Origin: an uncultured Collinsella sp.
GTDB taxonomy: Bacteria > Actinomycetota > Coriobacteriia > Coriobacteriales > Coriobacteriaceae
DNA length: 20,289 nt
Assembly (NCBI GenBank): GCA_900551605.1
Contig: URWS01000001.1
Span: 1 to 20,289, forward strand
Direction of reading: 5' to 3'
In this document: positions 13,581-20,289 of the stretch, piece after piece
How the letters are laid out: the number at the start of each line of letters is the position of its first letter
Numbering within the stretch: the first letter of the stretch is position 1
Made by a program: the position numbers and the translations under genes
Notes under the pieces: model-generated
Told to the model about the DNA's origin: nothing
The model's database searches: none
What the model saw: only the letters and a program-made list of their open reading frames with translations

Positions 13581-14204
13581 TTACTTGGTTGTTAGGGTTA
13601 GCAGGTCGTTGGGGGTTTCGAGGTTGTAGGTGGCATTTGGGATGTCTTGGTGTGATCCCCATGCCGCTCTGGCAAAACTGACCCCTGCCGAAGTTGCGCA
13701 TTGTTCGTCGTAGACGGTGTCGCCAACGTAGACGACGTTGCCAGGATTCGCGCCCGTACGCCGGAGATATTCGAGCATGGGAGCGGGTGCGGGTTTATGT
13801 TCGGTTGTGTCTTCGACAAGGATGATGTGCTCAAAATACTTATCGAAGCCAAGGGGTGCAATTTCTTCTGCGTATTCATTGCGCGCACGTGAGGAGACGA
13901 TGCCAAGTTTGCAGCCGTTGTCGGAGAGTGTTGCGATAACTTCGTGCAAGCCGGGAAACACGCTGATGGTGCTTTTAAAGCTGGCGGCAACTTGGCACCA
14001 GCGATCCAGCGTTGCCTGTGAGTAGATCCCAAGTTTCTCAAGGGCGTTCTTGCCGGGTATGCCGAGGGCAAATTCAAGCTCGTGTCGGGGGAGCGTTTTG
14101 CCGGTTTCTTCTTGGATAATCTGGCCAAGCGATGACAGCACGCTTTCTTCTGTATCTGCCAATGTCCCATCAACGTCAAACACGATATAGTCAAAGTACT
14201 TCAT
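13581..14204 (-). CDS. HAD-superfamily phosphatase (phosphoglycolate phosphatase-like)
   Basis: A 207-residue cytoplasmic hydrolase with the four HAD motifs: FDVDGT (9-14) with nucleophile Asp10 and acid/base Asp12, GIVSSR near residue 100, the lysine in EHKPAPAP near 137, and VGDTVYDEQCA near 162. A helical cap lies between motifs I and II, as in Gph/beta-phosphoglucomutase subfamily I enzymes. The substrate is unknown; phosphoglycolate or a sugar phosphate is plausible. The ATG at 14204 has AGGAGC six bases upstream. It lies 56 bases downstream of the AraC-type gene on the same strand, so the two may be co-transcribed. Confidence 0.85.
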   Translation of the reverse strand: MKYFDYIVFDVDGTLADTEESVLSSLGQIIQEETGKTLPRHELEFALGIPGKNALEKLGIYSQATLDRWCQVAASFKSTISVFPGLHEVIATLSDNGCKLGIVSSRARNEYAEEIAPLGFDKYFEHIILVEDTTEHKPAPAPMLEYLRRTGANPGNVVYVGDTVYDEQCATSAGVSFARAAWGSHQDIPNATYNLETPNDLLTLTTK

Positions 14205-14260
14205 ATAGTAGCTCCTATCCGTTGTTTGCCTGCAAGTTTGATGCAGTGACAGAAGAAGGG

Positions 14261-15199
14261 CTAGCGGGATTTCTGCCTGGTACTATCGAGATTCTGCCTC
14301 GCTGCTCGATAGCTCGAAGGAGTGCATCCCATTTGTTCTTTAAATACCTGGCCAAGATGGCTTGCTGTCGCAAAGCCGCATTGGCGCGCGACTGTCTGGA
14401 CCGTTCGCGTGGTGTGTGCCAAAAGTTCGCAAGCACGGTTTACGCGGTATGCGCGCAGATATGCCGCCGGGGTCGTTCCTGCGCAAGCTTCGATAATGCG
14501 GTAACACTCTCTTTCGCTTACGCCGGCTGCAGATGCCATCTGGGGCACATCTATAGCGGCTGCATAGTTTGCGCGGATATAGTCCGGGATTGCCTTGAAC
14601 TGTACGTCGCGGTTGGTCATCCAAGAGGCGTTGTCGGAGGAAAAGAGCGGTTCGGCCTTGGCGTAAATCTGAATCCAGAGCTCTGACAAGCTATTCCGAA
14701 GCGCCATCTCGTTCTGCGGCCGTTGAAGGTCGTGGTTAAAGGAACTCTTTAGCAAATCGATAAAGGGCATATCGTCGGGGTTGGTGGGCGACCATTTGAG
14801 CACATCGACGCCTCGACATTGCAGTAAAGGATTGATGTAGCGCTTTTGAAGGCGTCCCGCGGGATCGCCGAGCATCGACGGCTGAAAGATATGCAGCATT
14901 TGAATGGCTGGCGCCGAATTGGGTGATTGCAGGGTGCTGTGCAAAACGCCGCCGTTGATAAAGCCGACGGACCCTTCCTCAAAGCGCATGTGCTCATGAG
15001 CCGCGCGCGTTCGATAGTCAATCGCTCCCTGCTCCATGTAGAAAAGCTCAACTTCGGAATGCCAGTGCCAGGGGACGGAATTGCCCGGATAGCGAGCGAA
15101 TTCTGCGCGTTCGGCAATATAGGGCCAGTCTTCGGCGGTCTCGGGAAACGCTTCCTCGCGTCCTCCGCGGTGCAATTCTATGTGATCCATGTTTCGCAT
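14261..15199 (-). CDS. AraC-family transcriptional regulator with cupin sensor domain
   Basis: A 312-residue regulator. The N-terminal cupin (about 30-130) shows VPWHWHSEVELFYMEQG (42-58), and the C-terminal AraC double HTH (about 205-305) includes IDVPQMASAAGVSERECYRI and VARQCGFATASHLGQVFKEQMGCTPSSYR. Such proteins usually sense a sugar or small metabolite and activate nearby genes. The best start is the ATG at 15199; another in-frame ATG lies at 15190, and neither has a clear ribosome binding site. Candidate target: the HAD phosphatase gene downstream. Its effector cannot be told from the sequence. Confidence 0.88.
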   Translation of the reverse strand: MRNMDHIELHRGGREEAFPETAEDWPYIAERAEFARYPGNSVPWHWHSEVELFYMEQGAIDYRTRAAHEHMRFEEGSVGFINGGVLHSTLQSPNSAPAIQMLHIFQPSMLGDPAGRLQKRYINPLLQCRGVDVLKWSPTNPDDMPFIDLLKSSFNHDLQRPQNEMALRNSLSELWIQIYAKAEPLFSSDNASWMTNRDVQFKAIPDYIRANYAAAIDVPQMASAAGVSERECYRIIEACAGTTPAAYLRAYRVNRACELLAHTTRTVQTVARQCGFATASHLGQVFKEQMGCTPSSYRAARQNLDSTRQKSR

Positions 15200-15224
15200 G
15201 GCATCAGTATAAAGCGCGATGGGC

Positions 15225-15434
15225 TTAGATTGCTCTTGCCTGTTCGGGGAACGTCTTGTCTAGGGATGCTTGGAGTTTTTCGAAGGATGTCTGCAGGTTG
15301 AGGTGTTGGTCTGCAGAGCGTTTGGGTTTGGGAGTTGGGGAGTCGAGGAGGCTGTCTCTCTGTGTCGGGGGGAAGGAGAAAAGGTTTGCATGTTTTAGGG
15401 ATGGCTGCTGTGCTGCGTCATTGGAAGAATGCAT
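15225..15434 (-). CDS. small hypothetical protein, 69 residues
   Basis: Not recognised. It is hydrophilic, Pro/Ser/Lys-rich in the middle (DSPTPKPKRSADQH) and ends in a possible amphipathic helix (LQTSFEKLQASLDKTF). The ATG at 15434 starts two bases after a TAA that closes a short upstream minus-strand frame, and that frame's GAGGAGG supplies a ribosome binding site about 10 bases upstream. This looks like a normal gene junction. It ends 26 bases before the AraC start. It may be genuine or a remnant. Confidence 0.35.
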   Translation of the reverse strand: MHSSNDAAQQPSLKHANLFSFPPTQRDSLLDSPTPKPKRSADQHLNLQTSFEKLQASLDKTFPEQARAI

Positions 15435-15436
15435 GC

Positions 15437-15590
15437 TTATGCGGCCTCCTCGATGTCCACCAAAAGGTTGCGCACGGGGTGTGCTGCTAGGTCCCGTGCG
15501 TTGGCAGTATTATGCCGCGAGCGCAGATAAGGAAGCGCTAAAGAAAGGCTTAATGAGGTTTGACGTTGCGATGAAACCGCAGGTAAAAGC
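15437..15590 (-). pseudogene. possible 3' remnant of a gene
   Basis: An open minus-strand frame of 51 codons with no ATG ends ...ARDLAAHPVRNLLVDIEEAA at the TAA at 15439-15437. Its final ~25 residues look coding, and its end carries the ribosome binding site of the small ORF that follows. Its 5' end stops at an in-frame TAG at 15593. On the other strand ...YYAASADKEALKKGLMRF also looks coding-like, so only one can be real. An 8-bp inverted repeat (15471-15478 / 15493-15500) lies inside. The rest of the gap (15594-15688) shows nothing I can name. Confidence 0.25.
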
Positions 15591-15688
15591 TATCGAGTAA
15601 CACTCTTGAAAGGTTTTGAGCTTAAGGGCTTTCTAAGGTTTGTGACGTGGATGTGGCGCGGACGTGCGGAGCGTGTGAATGCTCGCTG

Positions 15689-16663
15689 TTAGCGCTGCAG
15701 CTCTGCGGCGCGTACTTGTTCGATGACCTTTTCCATCGTGGCGTCGATGCGGTCTTTTTTGAGTTCGCATTCCCAGATGGTTATAGGCGTCCAGCCCATT
15801 TGAGTGAGTGCTGCCACGGCAGCGCGGTCGCGCTCGACGTTGCGACGGAACTTTGCCTCCCAAAACTCAACGTTGCGCTTGGGCTGGCTAGGGTTGCATT
15901 TGGGGCAGCGATGCCAAAAACAACCGTTGACGAAGATGGCGATCTTGCGCCCGGGAAAGGCGATGTCGGGCTTGCCGGGAACCTTCCATTCCAAGCGATA
16001 ACCCGTAAGGCCCGCGGCGCGCAGGCGCTGGCGAACGAGCAGCTCGGGTTTGGTGTTGGCACGCTTGTTGCCCTTCATAGACTTTTTGATGGCGGCGCGA
16101 CGGCGGACCAGTTCGCGCTCGTCAGCGGAGAGGTCCGAGGTATCGATGCCGTCGAGCAGACCGGGCTTGGGACGTTTTTTGCTGCGGCGCTTAGGTGCGC
16201 GCTTGGGCTTGGCGGCTGTGTTGGGCGCGGCGTCATCGGCGGAGCTTGCCTCGAGCCGGTCTTCCTTCAGCTCAATCAGGGCATCAATGAGCCCCTTGTC
16301 GGCGGGCATCCACTCAACCGTGGCAAGCGAGGCGCGCGGAATCCAGCGGATATCGAGCTGTCGGTCATGTTTCTGAGGCTCATCGGATTCATCGGCGAGC
16401 GAGCAGTAGTAGCACTCCATGGAGAGATGAAAATCGGGGTAGTCATACTCAACGGTATAGAAATCGCGCAGGTTGGTAACTTTTACCTGCAGCTCTTCCA
16501 TGAGCTCGCGGCGCACGGCGTCTTCGGGTGTCTCGCCGCGCATGAGCTTGCCGCCCGGGAATTCCCAAAGTCCTTGCATGTCGCCGTAGCCGCGCTGCAC
16601 GGCAAGCAGCTCATCGGATCCTTCTTTGCGAATGATCCCAGCGGCAACATGAACAGTCTTCAA
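15689..16663 (-). CDS. NUDIX hydrolase fused to Vsr-type mismatch endonuclease
   Basis: A 324-residue fusion. Residues 1-135 are a MutT-like NUDIX domain starting MKTVHVAAGIIRKEG; the box runs 38-60 (GGKLMRGE, then RRELMEEL) and fits GX5EX7REUXEEXGU except that the last Gly is Gln59. Residues about 136-185 are a Lys/Arg/Pro/Ala-rich linker. Residues about 186-324 are Vsr-like: NTKPELLVRQRLRAAG (203-218), PGKPDIAFP with catalytic Asp233, IFVNGCFWHRCPKC (243-256), EFW (266-268), GWTPITIWECEL (290-301). Vsr nicks DNA at T:G mismatches from deaminated 5-methylcytosine; MutT-type enzymes clean the nucleotide pool. The start is a TTG at 16663 with GAGAGGA six bases upstream; the open frame continues upstream, but only through antisense of the ABC gene. 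No cytosine methylase gene is nearby. Confidence 0.85.
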   Translation of the reverse strand: MKTVHVAAGIIRKEGSDELLAVQRGYGDMQGLWEFPGGKLMRGETPEDAVRRELMEELQVKVTNLRDFYTVEYDYPDFHLSMECYYCSLADESDEPQKHDRQLDIRWIPRASLATVEWMPADKGLIDALIELKEDRLEASSADDAAPNTAAKPKRAPKRRSKKRPKPGLLDGIDTSDLSADERELVRRRAAIKKSMKGNKRANTKPELLVRQRLRAAGLTGYRLEWKVPGKPDIAFPGRKIAIFVNGCFWHRCPKCNPSQPKRNVEFWEAKFRRNVERDRAAVAALTQMGWTPITIWECELKKDRIDATMEKVIEQVRAAELQR

Positions 16664-16763
16664 CAGGAGTCCTCTCTCAATATCATCACGTGGCAGGCTA
16701 GCTACCCCTACCTTACACAACGGTAAGGCAAGCGTAAGCCATATCGATGGTAGCCGACTCGTC

Positions 16764-16801
16764 TTCTTGCGACTATAGATGCCGTAGACTAATCGCAAGA
16801 A
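16764..16801 (+). promoter_or_regulatory. inverted repeat and putative promoter before the ABC transporter
   Basis: TTCTTGCGA (16764-16772) and TCGCAAGAA (16793-16801) are perfect 9-bp inverted repeats. Within them TTGCGA and TAATCG stand 17 bases apart, a possible -35/-10 pair. The right arm touches the AAAGGA binding site (16800-16805). A repressor or response-regulator site is plausible. Confidence 0.45.
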
Positions 16802-16811
16802 AGGACTCGGT

Positions 16812-17597
16812 ATGCAAACCACGCACATGGCGACCCCGGTACTGGAGGTCGCGCATCTCGAAAAGGTATATGGAGCGCTGGGCAACGTGACCCGTGCGCT
16901 CAACGACGTCAGCTTTACCGTCAACCGCGGCGAGTTCGTAGGCATCATGGGCGCCTCGGGCTCGGGTAAGTCGACGCTGCTCAACTGCGTGTCGACCATC
17001 GACAGCGCCACAAGTGGCACGATCCGCATCAACGGGCAGGACGTGACGCGCATGAAGCAGGCTAAGCTTTCGCAGTTCCGCCGCGAGGAGCTCGGCTTTA
17101 TCTTCCAGGACTCCAACCTGCTCGATACGCTCACGGCACGCGAGAACATCGCCCTGCCGCTCACCATCGCCCGCACAAACTCGGCAGAGATCTCGGCCCG
17201 CGTGCAGGATGTGGCAGCGCGCCTGTCCATCAGTCAGGTGCTCGACAAGTATCCCTACCAGATGTCCGGCGGTCAGCAGCAGCGCGTTGCCGCGGCTCGC
17301 GCGCTCGTCACCGACCCCACCATGATCATGGCCGACGAGCCCACCGGCGCCCTCGATTCCAAGAGCGCTCGCCTGCTGCTCGAGAGCCTGGAGGCCCTTA
17401 ACCGCCGCCTACGCGCTACCGTGCTCATGGTCACGCACGACAGCTTTGCCGCCAGCTACACGAGCCGTGTGCTGTTTATCCGCGACGGCAAGATCTTCAC
17501 CGAGCTGCGCCGCGGCGACACCGACCGCCGAGAGTTCTTCGACCGCATTATGGAGGTCGTTGCCATGATGGGCGGTGAGGGCTCCGATGCTCTGTAA
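16812..17597 (+). CDS. ABC transporter ATPase, BceA/MacB type
   Basis: The cytoplasmic ATPase of a two-gene exporter or flux sensor. In 261 residues it shows Walker A GASGSGKST (47-55), Q-loop FQD (98-100), signature MSGGQQQR (151-158), Walker B MIMADEP (171-177), D-loop GALDSKS and the H-loop THD. The sequence style (ALNDVSFTVNRGEFVGIMG, QDSNLLDTLTARENIALPL) is that of the BceA/VraD/MacB group, which work with FtsX-type permeases in bacitracin/antimicrobial-peptide resistance. The ATG at 16812 has AAAGGA six bases upstream. Its end overlaps the permease start by 11 bases, so the two are translationally coupled. Confidence 0.92.
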   Translation: MQTTHMATPVLEVAHLEKVYGALGNVTRALNDVSFTVNRGEFVGIMGASGSGKSTLLNCVSTIDSATSGTIRINGQDVTRMKQAKLSQFRREELGFIFQDSNLLDTLTARENIALPLTIARTNSAEISARVQDVAARLSISQVLDKYPYQMSGGQQQRVAAARALVTDPTMIMADEPTGALDSKSARLLLESLEALNRRLRATVLMVTHDSFAASYTSRVLFIRDGKIFTELRRGDTDRREFFDRIMEVVAMMGGEGSDAL

Positions 17598-19788
17598 ACT
17601 CGCTTGGGGCAACGTCCGCCGCGCCGGCCGCGACTACCTCGTCTACCTTTTGACGCTCACCCTGGGCGTCACGGTCTTCTATGCCTTTAACACCATCTCG
17701 ATGCAGGTCGACATCGCCGGCATCGATGAAGAGGGCTTGGCGCAGGTTATGGGCAGCATACTCGGCGACCTGACGTACTTTTTGGCCGGTGTCATGGCCT
17801 TTTTGATGGTGTATGCCAATAACTTCATCATGAAACGCCGCAAGAAGGAGTTTGGCCTGTACCAGGTGCTCGGCATGGGGCGCGGGCGCGTCGCCACGAT
17901 CATGGCGCTCGAGACCGTGATAGTATCGGTCGTGGCCTTTGTCGCCGGCATTGTGCTGGGTGTGGGACTCTCCCAGCTCATGACGTTCTTTACGGCCTCG
18001 CTCTTTAAGACACAGATCGCCAATTTCCACTTCTTTTTCTCGGTGCATGCGTTCAATCTGACCCTTGCCTGCATGCTCGTAATGTTTGTGCTCACGCTAC
18101 TGCTGAACCTTCGCGCCGTGCGTCGTACCAAACTCATCGAGCTTATGGGTGCCGAGCGTCGCAACGAGAGCATCAAGACACGCAACCCCTGGATCGCGAT
18201 TGCCATCTTTGCCGTGGGCGTGGTGTTTGTGGGCGTGGCCTATTACCGTCTGCTACGTGATGGGTTCCCGCTAACCGCGACGGACAGCAAGCTGCAAGAG
18301 GCCATGAACCAGTTTGGTATTACGACCGCTATGGTTACCGTGGGCACCTTTGCCCTGTTCTGGGGACTCTCGGGCATGCTCATCAAGCTGCTGCAGAGCC
18401 TGCGCAGCGTGTATTGGCGCGGCCTCAATATGTTTACCGTGCGTCAGCTTTCGGCCAAGGTCAATACGGTGTGCTTTTCGATGGGCGTCATCGCGATGAT
18501 TCTGTTCCTCGCCATCACCTCGGTGACCTGCGGTATGTCGATCGCCAACGTGATGAATGAGAATCTGGAGCGCTATACGCCGGCCGATATGTCGCAGACG
18601 TATATCTATTACACGCCCGAAACGCTCGACTACTACAAGGAGTATGTCAATCCGTCTGAGGCCGATCGCATGGTGCTGGCCGATACAACGGTCGATTTGT
18701 ACGCTGCATGGCACGGCAGGGGCAAGTCGGCGGACAACAACGACGAGACCGGCAAGAAGGTCAGTATCGCCGATGTTGCCGGTGAGCATGTGCAGATCGA
18801 TTCGTATCTGAGTTACCCGCTTGGCGGCTCGGATCCTTCGGTGACTCCAAGTGAGATGTGCAAGACCATGGGCGAAAAGCTTCCCAGGGCGTTCGGGGGT
18901 AGCAATGCCGATACGATGGGCCTGTTTGTGACGCCGGCGAGCCAGTACAACAAACTGCGCCAGATGATGGGCGAGGAGCCGGTGAGCATTGGCCTCGACC
19001 AGTACTTGCTTACGTGTGATATGGGCGGCGAGCTGGTCGACATGTACACCAAGTATATGGCTGGCGGCCATACCCTTACCTTGGGCGGGCATACGCTCAA
19101 GCCCGCAACCGATAAGTCGGACGAAGATACGGCGGCCATCGCCAACTCGGCGATGGGCAGTAATGGGGGTACCGTCGTCGTTGCCGACGAGCTGTTGTCC
19201 CAACTTAATCTGCAGCCGTATTCCAGTAGCCTGCTCGTTAACTACAAACAGGGGATGGATACGACCGAGGCAGACGAGAGCATTAAATACACTGTGCTCG
19301 ACAATCTGCTCGTTGACGGCAAAGAGCCGGGGTCGTGGGGAATCTTCATTACACGCTCCGAGATGTACACGCAGGCGGCGCAGATGAACGGCATGATTAG
19401 CTATTTGGCCATCTACATTGGCTTTGTACTGGTCGTTGCGTGCGCGGCGATACTGTCGATCCAGCAGCTCTCCAATGTGGCCGACGGCAGCCGCAGCTAT
19501 CGTGTGCTGGCACAGATTGGCTGTGACGACCGCCAGATCCGCCATTCGGTGATGGCGCAGCAAGCGGTATTCTTCCTGTTCCCGCTGGCAGTGGGGCTGG
19601 CTCACTCCTTTGTGACGCTCAAGGTGATCATCGAGCTGGTGAGCACGTTCGGCAACATGAGCATAGGCGGCACCGTGGGCCTCACCTGTGCAATCTTCCT
19701 GGCAGCATACGGTGGCTACTTCCTGGTGACCTACCTCATGAGCGCCGGCATGGTACAAGCTGCCATCGCCACCCGCTACAGCGAGTAA
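17587..19788 (+). CDS. FtsX-type ABC permease, BceB-like
   Basis: A 733-residue integral membrane protein with about ten transmembrane helices (near 17-35, 60-80, 110-135, 155-176, 203-222, 247-268, 296-316, 603-625, 658-680, 696-718). A large extracytoplasmic domain of about 285 residues lies between helices 7 and 8, the BceB/VraG hallmark for binding peptide antibiotics or their lipid targets. FtsX cores lie around helices 2-4 and 8-10. The ATG at 17587 lies inside the ATPase 3' end with GAGG upstream; an in-frame GTG at 17575 is possible but less likely. BceAB systems are usually driven by a two-component system; none is in this window. A terminator follows 38 bases after the stop. Confidence 0.9.
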   Translation: MLCKLAWGNVRRAGRDYLVYLLTLTLGVTVFYAFNTISMQVDIAGIDEEGLAQVMGSILGDLTYFLAGVMAFLMVYANNFIMKRRKKEFGLYQVLGMGRGRVATIMALETVIVSVVAFVAGIVLGVGLSQLMTFFTASLFKTQIANFHFFFSVHAFNLTLACMLVMFVLTLLLNLRAVRRTKLIELMGAERRNESIKTRNPWIAIAIFAVGVVFVGVAYYRLLRDGFPLTATDSKLQEAMNQFGITTAMVTVGTFALFWGLSGMLIKLLQSLRSVYWRGLNMFTVRQLSAKVNTVCFSMGVIAMILFLAITSVTCGMSIANVMNENLERYTPADMSQTYIYYTPETLDYYKEYVNPSEADRMVLADTTVDLYAAWHGRGKSADNNDETGKKVSIADVAGEHVQIDSYLSYPLGGSDPSVTPSEMCKTMGEKLPRAFGGSNADTMGLFVTPASQYNKLRQMMGEEPVSIGLDQYLLTCDMGGELVDMYTKYMAGGHTLTLGGHTLKPATDKSDEDTAAIANSAMGSNGGTVVVADELLSQLNLQPYSSSLLVNYKQGMDTTEADESIKYTVLDNLLVDGKEPGSWGIFITRSEMYTQAAQMNGMISYLAIYIGFVLVVACAAILSIQQLSNVADGSRSYRVLAQIGCDDRQIRHSVMAQQAVFFLFPLAVGLAHSFVTLKVIIELVSTFGNMSIGGTVGLTCAIFLAAYGGYFLVTYLMSAGMVQAAIATRYSE

Positions 19789-19825
19789 CAAGCGGGCAAA
19801 ATCGTCGCAAAATCAGAGGCGTATG

Positions 19826-19868
19826 ACCGCCGCGAAGGGGCTGGGGCCCTCTCGCGGCGGTTATTTTT
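19826..19868 (+). terminator. terminator of the ABC transporter operon
   Basis: ACCGCCGCGA (19826-19835) pairs with TCGCGGCGGT (19852-19861), with partial GGGG/CCC pairing inside, followed by TATTTTTG. Confidence 0.85.
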
Positions 19869-19891
19869 GCCTATCTGGTGCGTTTCGGATG

Positions 19892-20013
19892 CAAGTGAGT
19901 AGACTTTTTTGAACTTGCCGAGCACATCGCGACAAATGATCTATAAAAACTGCAGGTCAGAGCTGTGGCGTTTTGGGGCGTGCTTGGCCTCCTGCAAAAA
20001 GCCTACTCACTTG
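19892..20013. other. 122-base imperfect stem-loop, possible structured RNA or palindromic repeat
   Basis: CAAGTGAGTAGaCTTTTT (19892-19909) pairs with AAAAAGcCTACTCACTTG (19996-20013) with one mismatch. Further in, GCCGAGCAC (19917-19925) pairs with GTGCTTGGC (19980-19988), one G-T. The right arm is followed by GTTTTTTCTG, so a plus-strand transcript would end in a U-run. No ORF of note lies inside. Confidence 0.6.
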
Positions 20014-20029
20014 GTTTTTTCTGTTAGAA

Positions 20030-20066
20030 GACCGCCGCGAGGGAAATCAGCTCCCTCACGGCGGTC
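20030..20066. repeat. hairpin related to the 19826 terminator
   Basis: GACCGCCG (20030-20037) / CGGCGGTC (20059-20066) with inner GAGGGA / TCCCTC (20039-20044 / 20052-20057). It shares GACCGCCGCGA with the 19825 stem but lacks a T-run. Nothing further is visible from 20067 to 20197. Confidence 0.65.
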
Positions 20067-20197
20067 GACGTTTGTCAAAAACTATTTTGAGGGTTGCTTG
20101 AAATATGCCCGTGGGGCTGTTTTTTGCGGAGCTCGCCAGAGGGTAAGGGGTGTAGACGGCTTTTGCTGCCGGTTGCGGCGGGACGGAAAACTGAATG

Positions 20198-20238
20198 GGG
20201 CCTCCCGGCTGAGTCGCGTGCCGGGAGGCCCTTCGCTT
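20198..20238. terminator. terminator-like hairpin at the contig end
   Basis: GGGCCTCCCGGC (20198-20209) pairs perfectly with GCCGGGAGGCCC (20220-20231) around a 10-base loop; the following TTCGCTT is only weakly T-rich. The genome sequence stops a few bases later. Confidence 0.6.
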
Positions 20239-20239
20239 G

Positions 20240-20289
20240 CTGTCTCTTATACACATCTCCGAGCCCACGAGACTAAGGCGAATCTCGTA
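20240..20289 (+). other. Illumina Nextera adapter contamination
   Basis: CTGTCTCTTATACACATCT (20240-20258) is the Tn5 mosaic-end/Nextera transposase sequence, CCGAGCCCACGAGAC (20259-20273) is the read-2 adapter, TAAGGCGA (20274-20281) is an i7 index (N701 in the standard Nextera set) and ATCTCGTA (20282-20289) is the start of P7. These 50 bases are library artefact, and any ORF entering them has a false end. Confidence 0.98.

Noticed and set aside
13466..13681. 71-residue plus-strand ORF after the large palindrome
   Set aside because: It overlaps the HAD gene on the other strand, has no ribosome binding site and no recognisable features.
15689..17230. 513-residue reading of the NUDIX-Vsr frame starting at 17230
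   Set aside because: The extra N-terminal part is antisense to the ABC ATPase gene and has no domain; the TTG at 16663 has a good ribosome binding site and gives a standard NUDIX N-terminus.
18271..19791. 506-residue minus-strand ORF over the permease
   Set aside because: The plus strand encodes a coherent ten-helix FtsX permease; the minus translation is His/Arg/Gly-rich without domains.
1..20239. tRNA or rRNA genes
   Set aside because: I saw no tRNA-like cloverleaf with a GGTTCGAATCC-type arm and no rRNA sequence; the inverted repeats found are simple or nested hairpins.
20056..20276. Short ORFs at the right end containing MCIRDS and LLYTSPSPRD
   Set aside because: These residues are translations of the sequencing adapter, not of genomic DNA.

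Overview
The window looks like a contig-end piece of a high-GC Gram-positive gut actinobacterium of the Coriobacteriia, most likely Collinsella or a close relative. I base this on codon use, strong AGGAGG-type ribosome binding sites, the gene mix and the style of the palindromic intergenic DNA; I could not run a search. The theme of positions 650-13247 is galactose/lactose catabolism. Positions 13248-20239 carry an accessory HAD/AraC pair, a DNA-maintenance fusion protein and an antimicrobial-peptide-type ABC transporter.

Layout: (1) 1-340, the 3' end of a membrane protein gene and its terminator. (2) 650-3820, a tagatose-6-phosphate module, lacA-lacB-lacX-lacC, behind a leader rich in TGTTC/GAACA half-sites. 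(3) 4033-5582, an AAA/DUF4143 ATPase gene bracketed by two 39-bp direct repeats, with 33-bp tandem repeats in its leader. (4) 5701-9895, a Leloir module: galK-galT on the minus strand, divergent from a LacI/GalR-type regulator, with three matching operator-like sites between them. (5) 10025-11185, a flavodiiron protein. (6) 11251-13247, a DeoR-family regulator divergent from a class II tagatose/fructose-bisphosphate aldolase. (7) 13272-13422, a 151-bp nested palindrome between convergent genes. (8) 13581-15199, a HAD phosphatase downstream of an AraC regulator. (9) 15200-15688, a gap with a small ORF and apparent coding remnants. (10) 15689-16663, a NUDIX hydrolase fused to a Vsr-type endonuclease, divergent from (11) 16812-19788, a BceAB/FtsX-type ABC transporter. 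(12) 19789-20239, gene-free, hairpin-rich DNA. (13) 20240-20289, Illumina Nextera adapter, not genome.

How the genes work together: phosphorylated galactose (as from a lactose/galactose PTS, not in this window) would be isomerised by LacAB to tagatose-6-phosphate, phosphorylated by LacC and cleaved by the GatY-like class II aldolase 9 kb away, which replaces the usual class I LacD. Free galactose would enter GalK and GalT; galE is absent here. Two regulators plausibly split the control: the LacI-type protein over galKT (GAGTACGTTAACA sites) and the DeoR-type protein over the aldolase and perhaps lacABXC (TGTTC/GAACA sites). The most unusual items are the NUDIX-Vsr fusion, the repeat-flanked ATPase unit, the family of large nested palindromes with compensatory stem changes, and the adapter at the right end.
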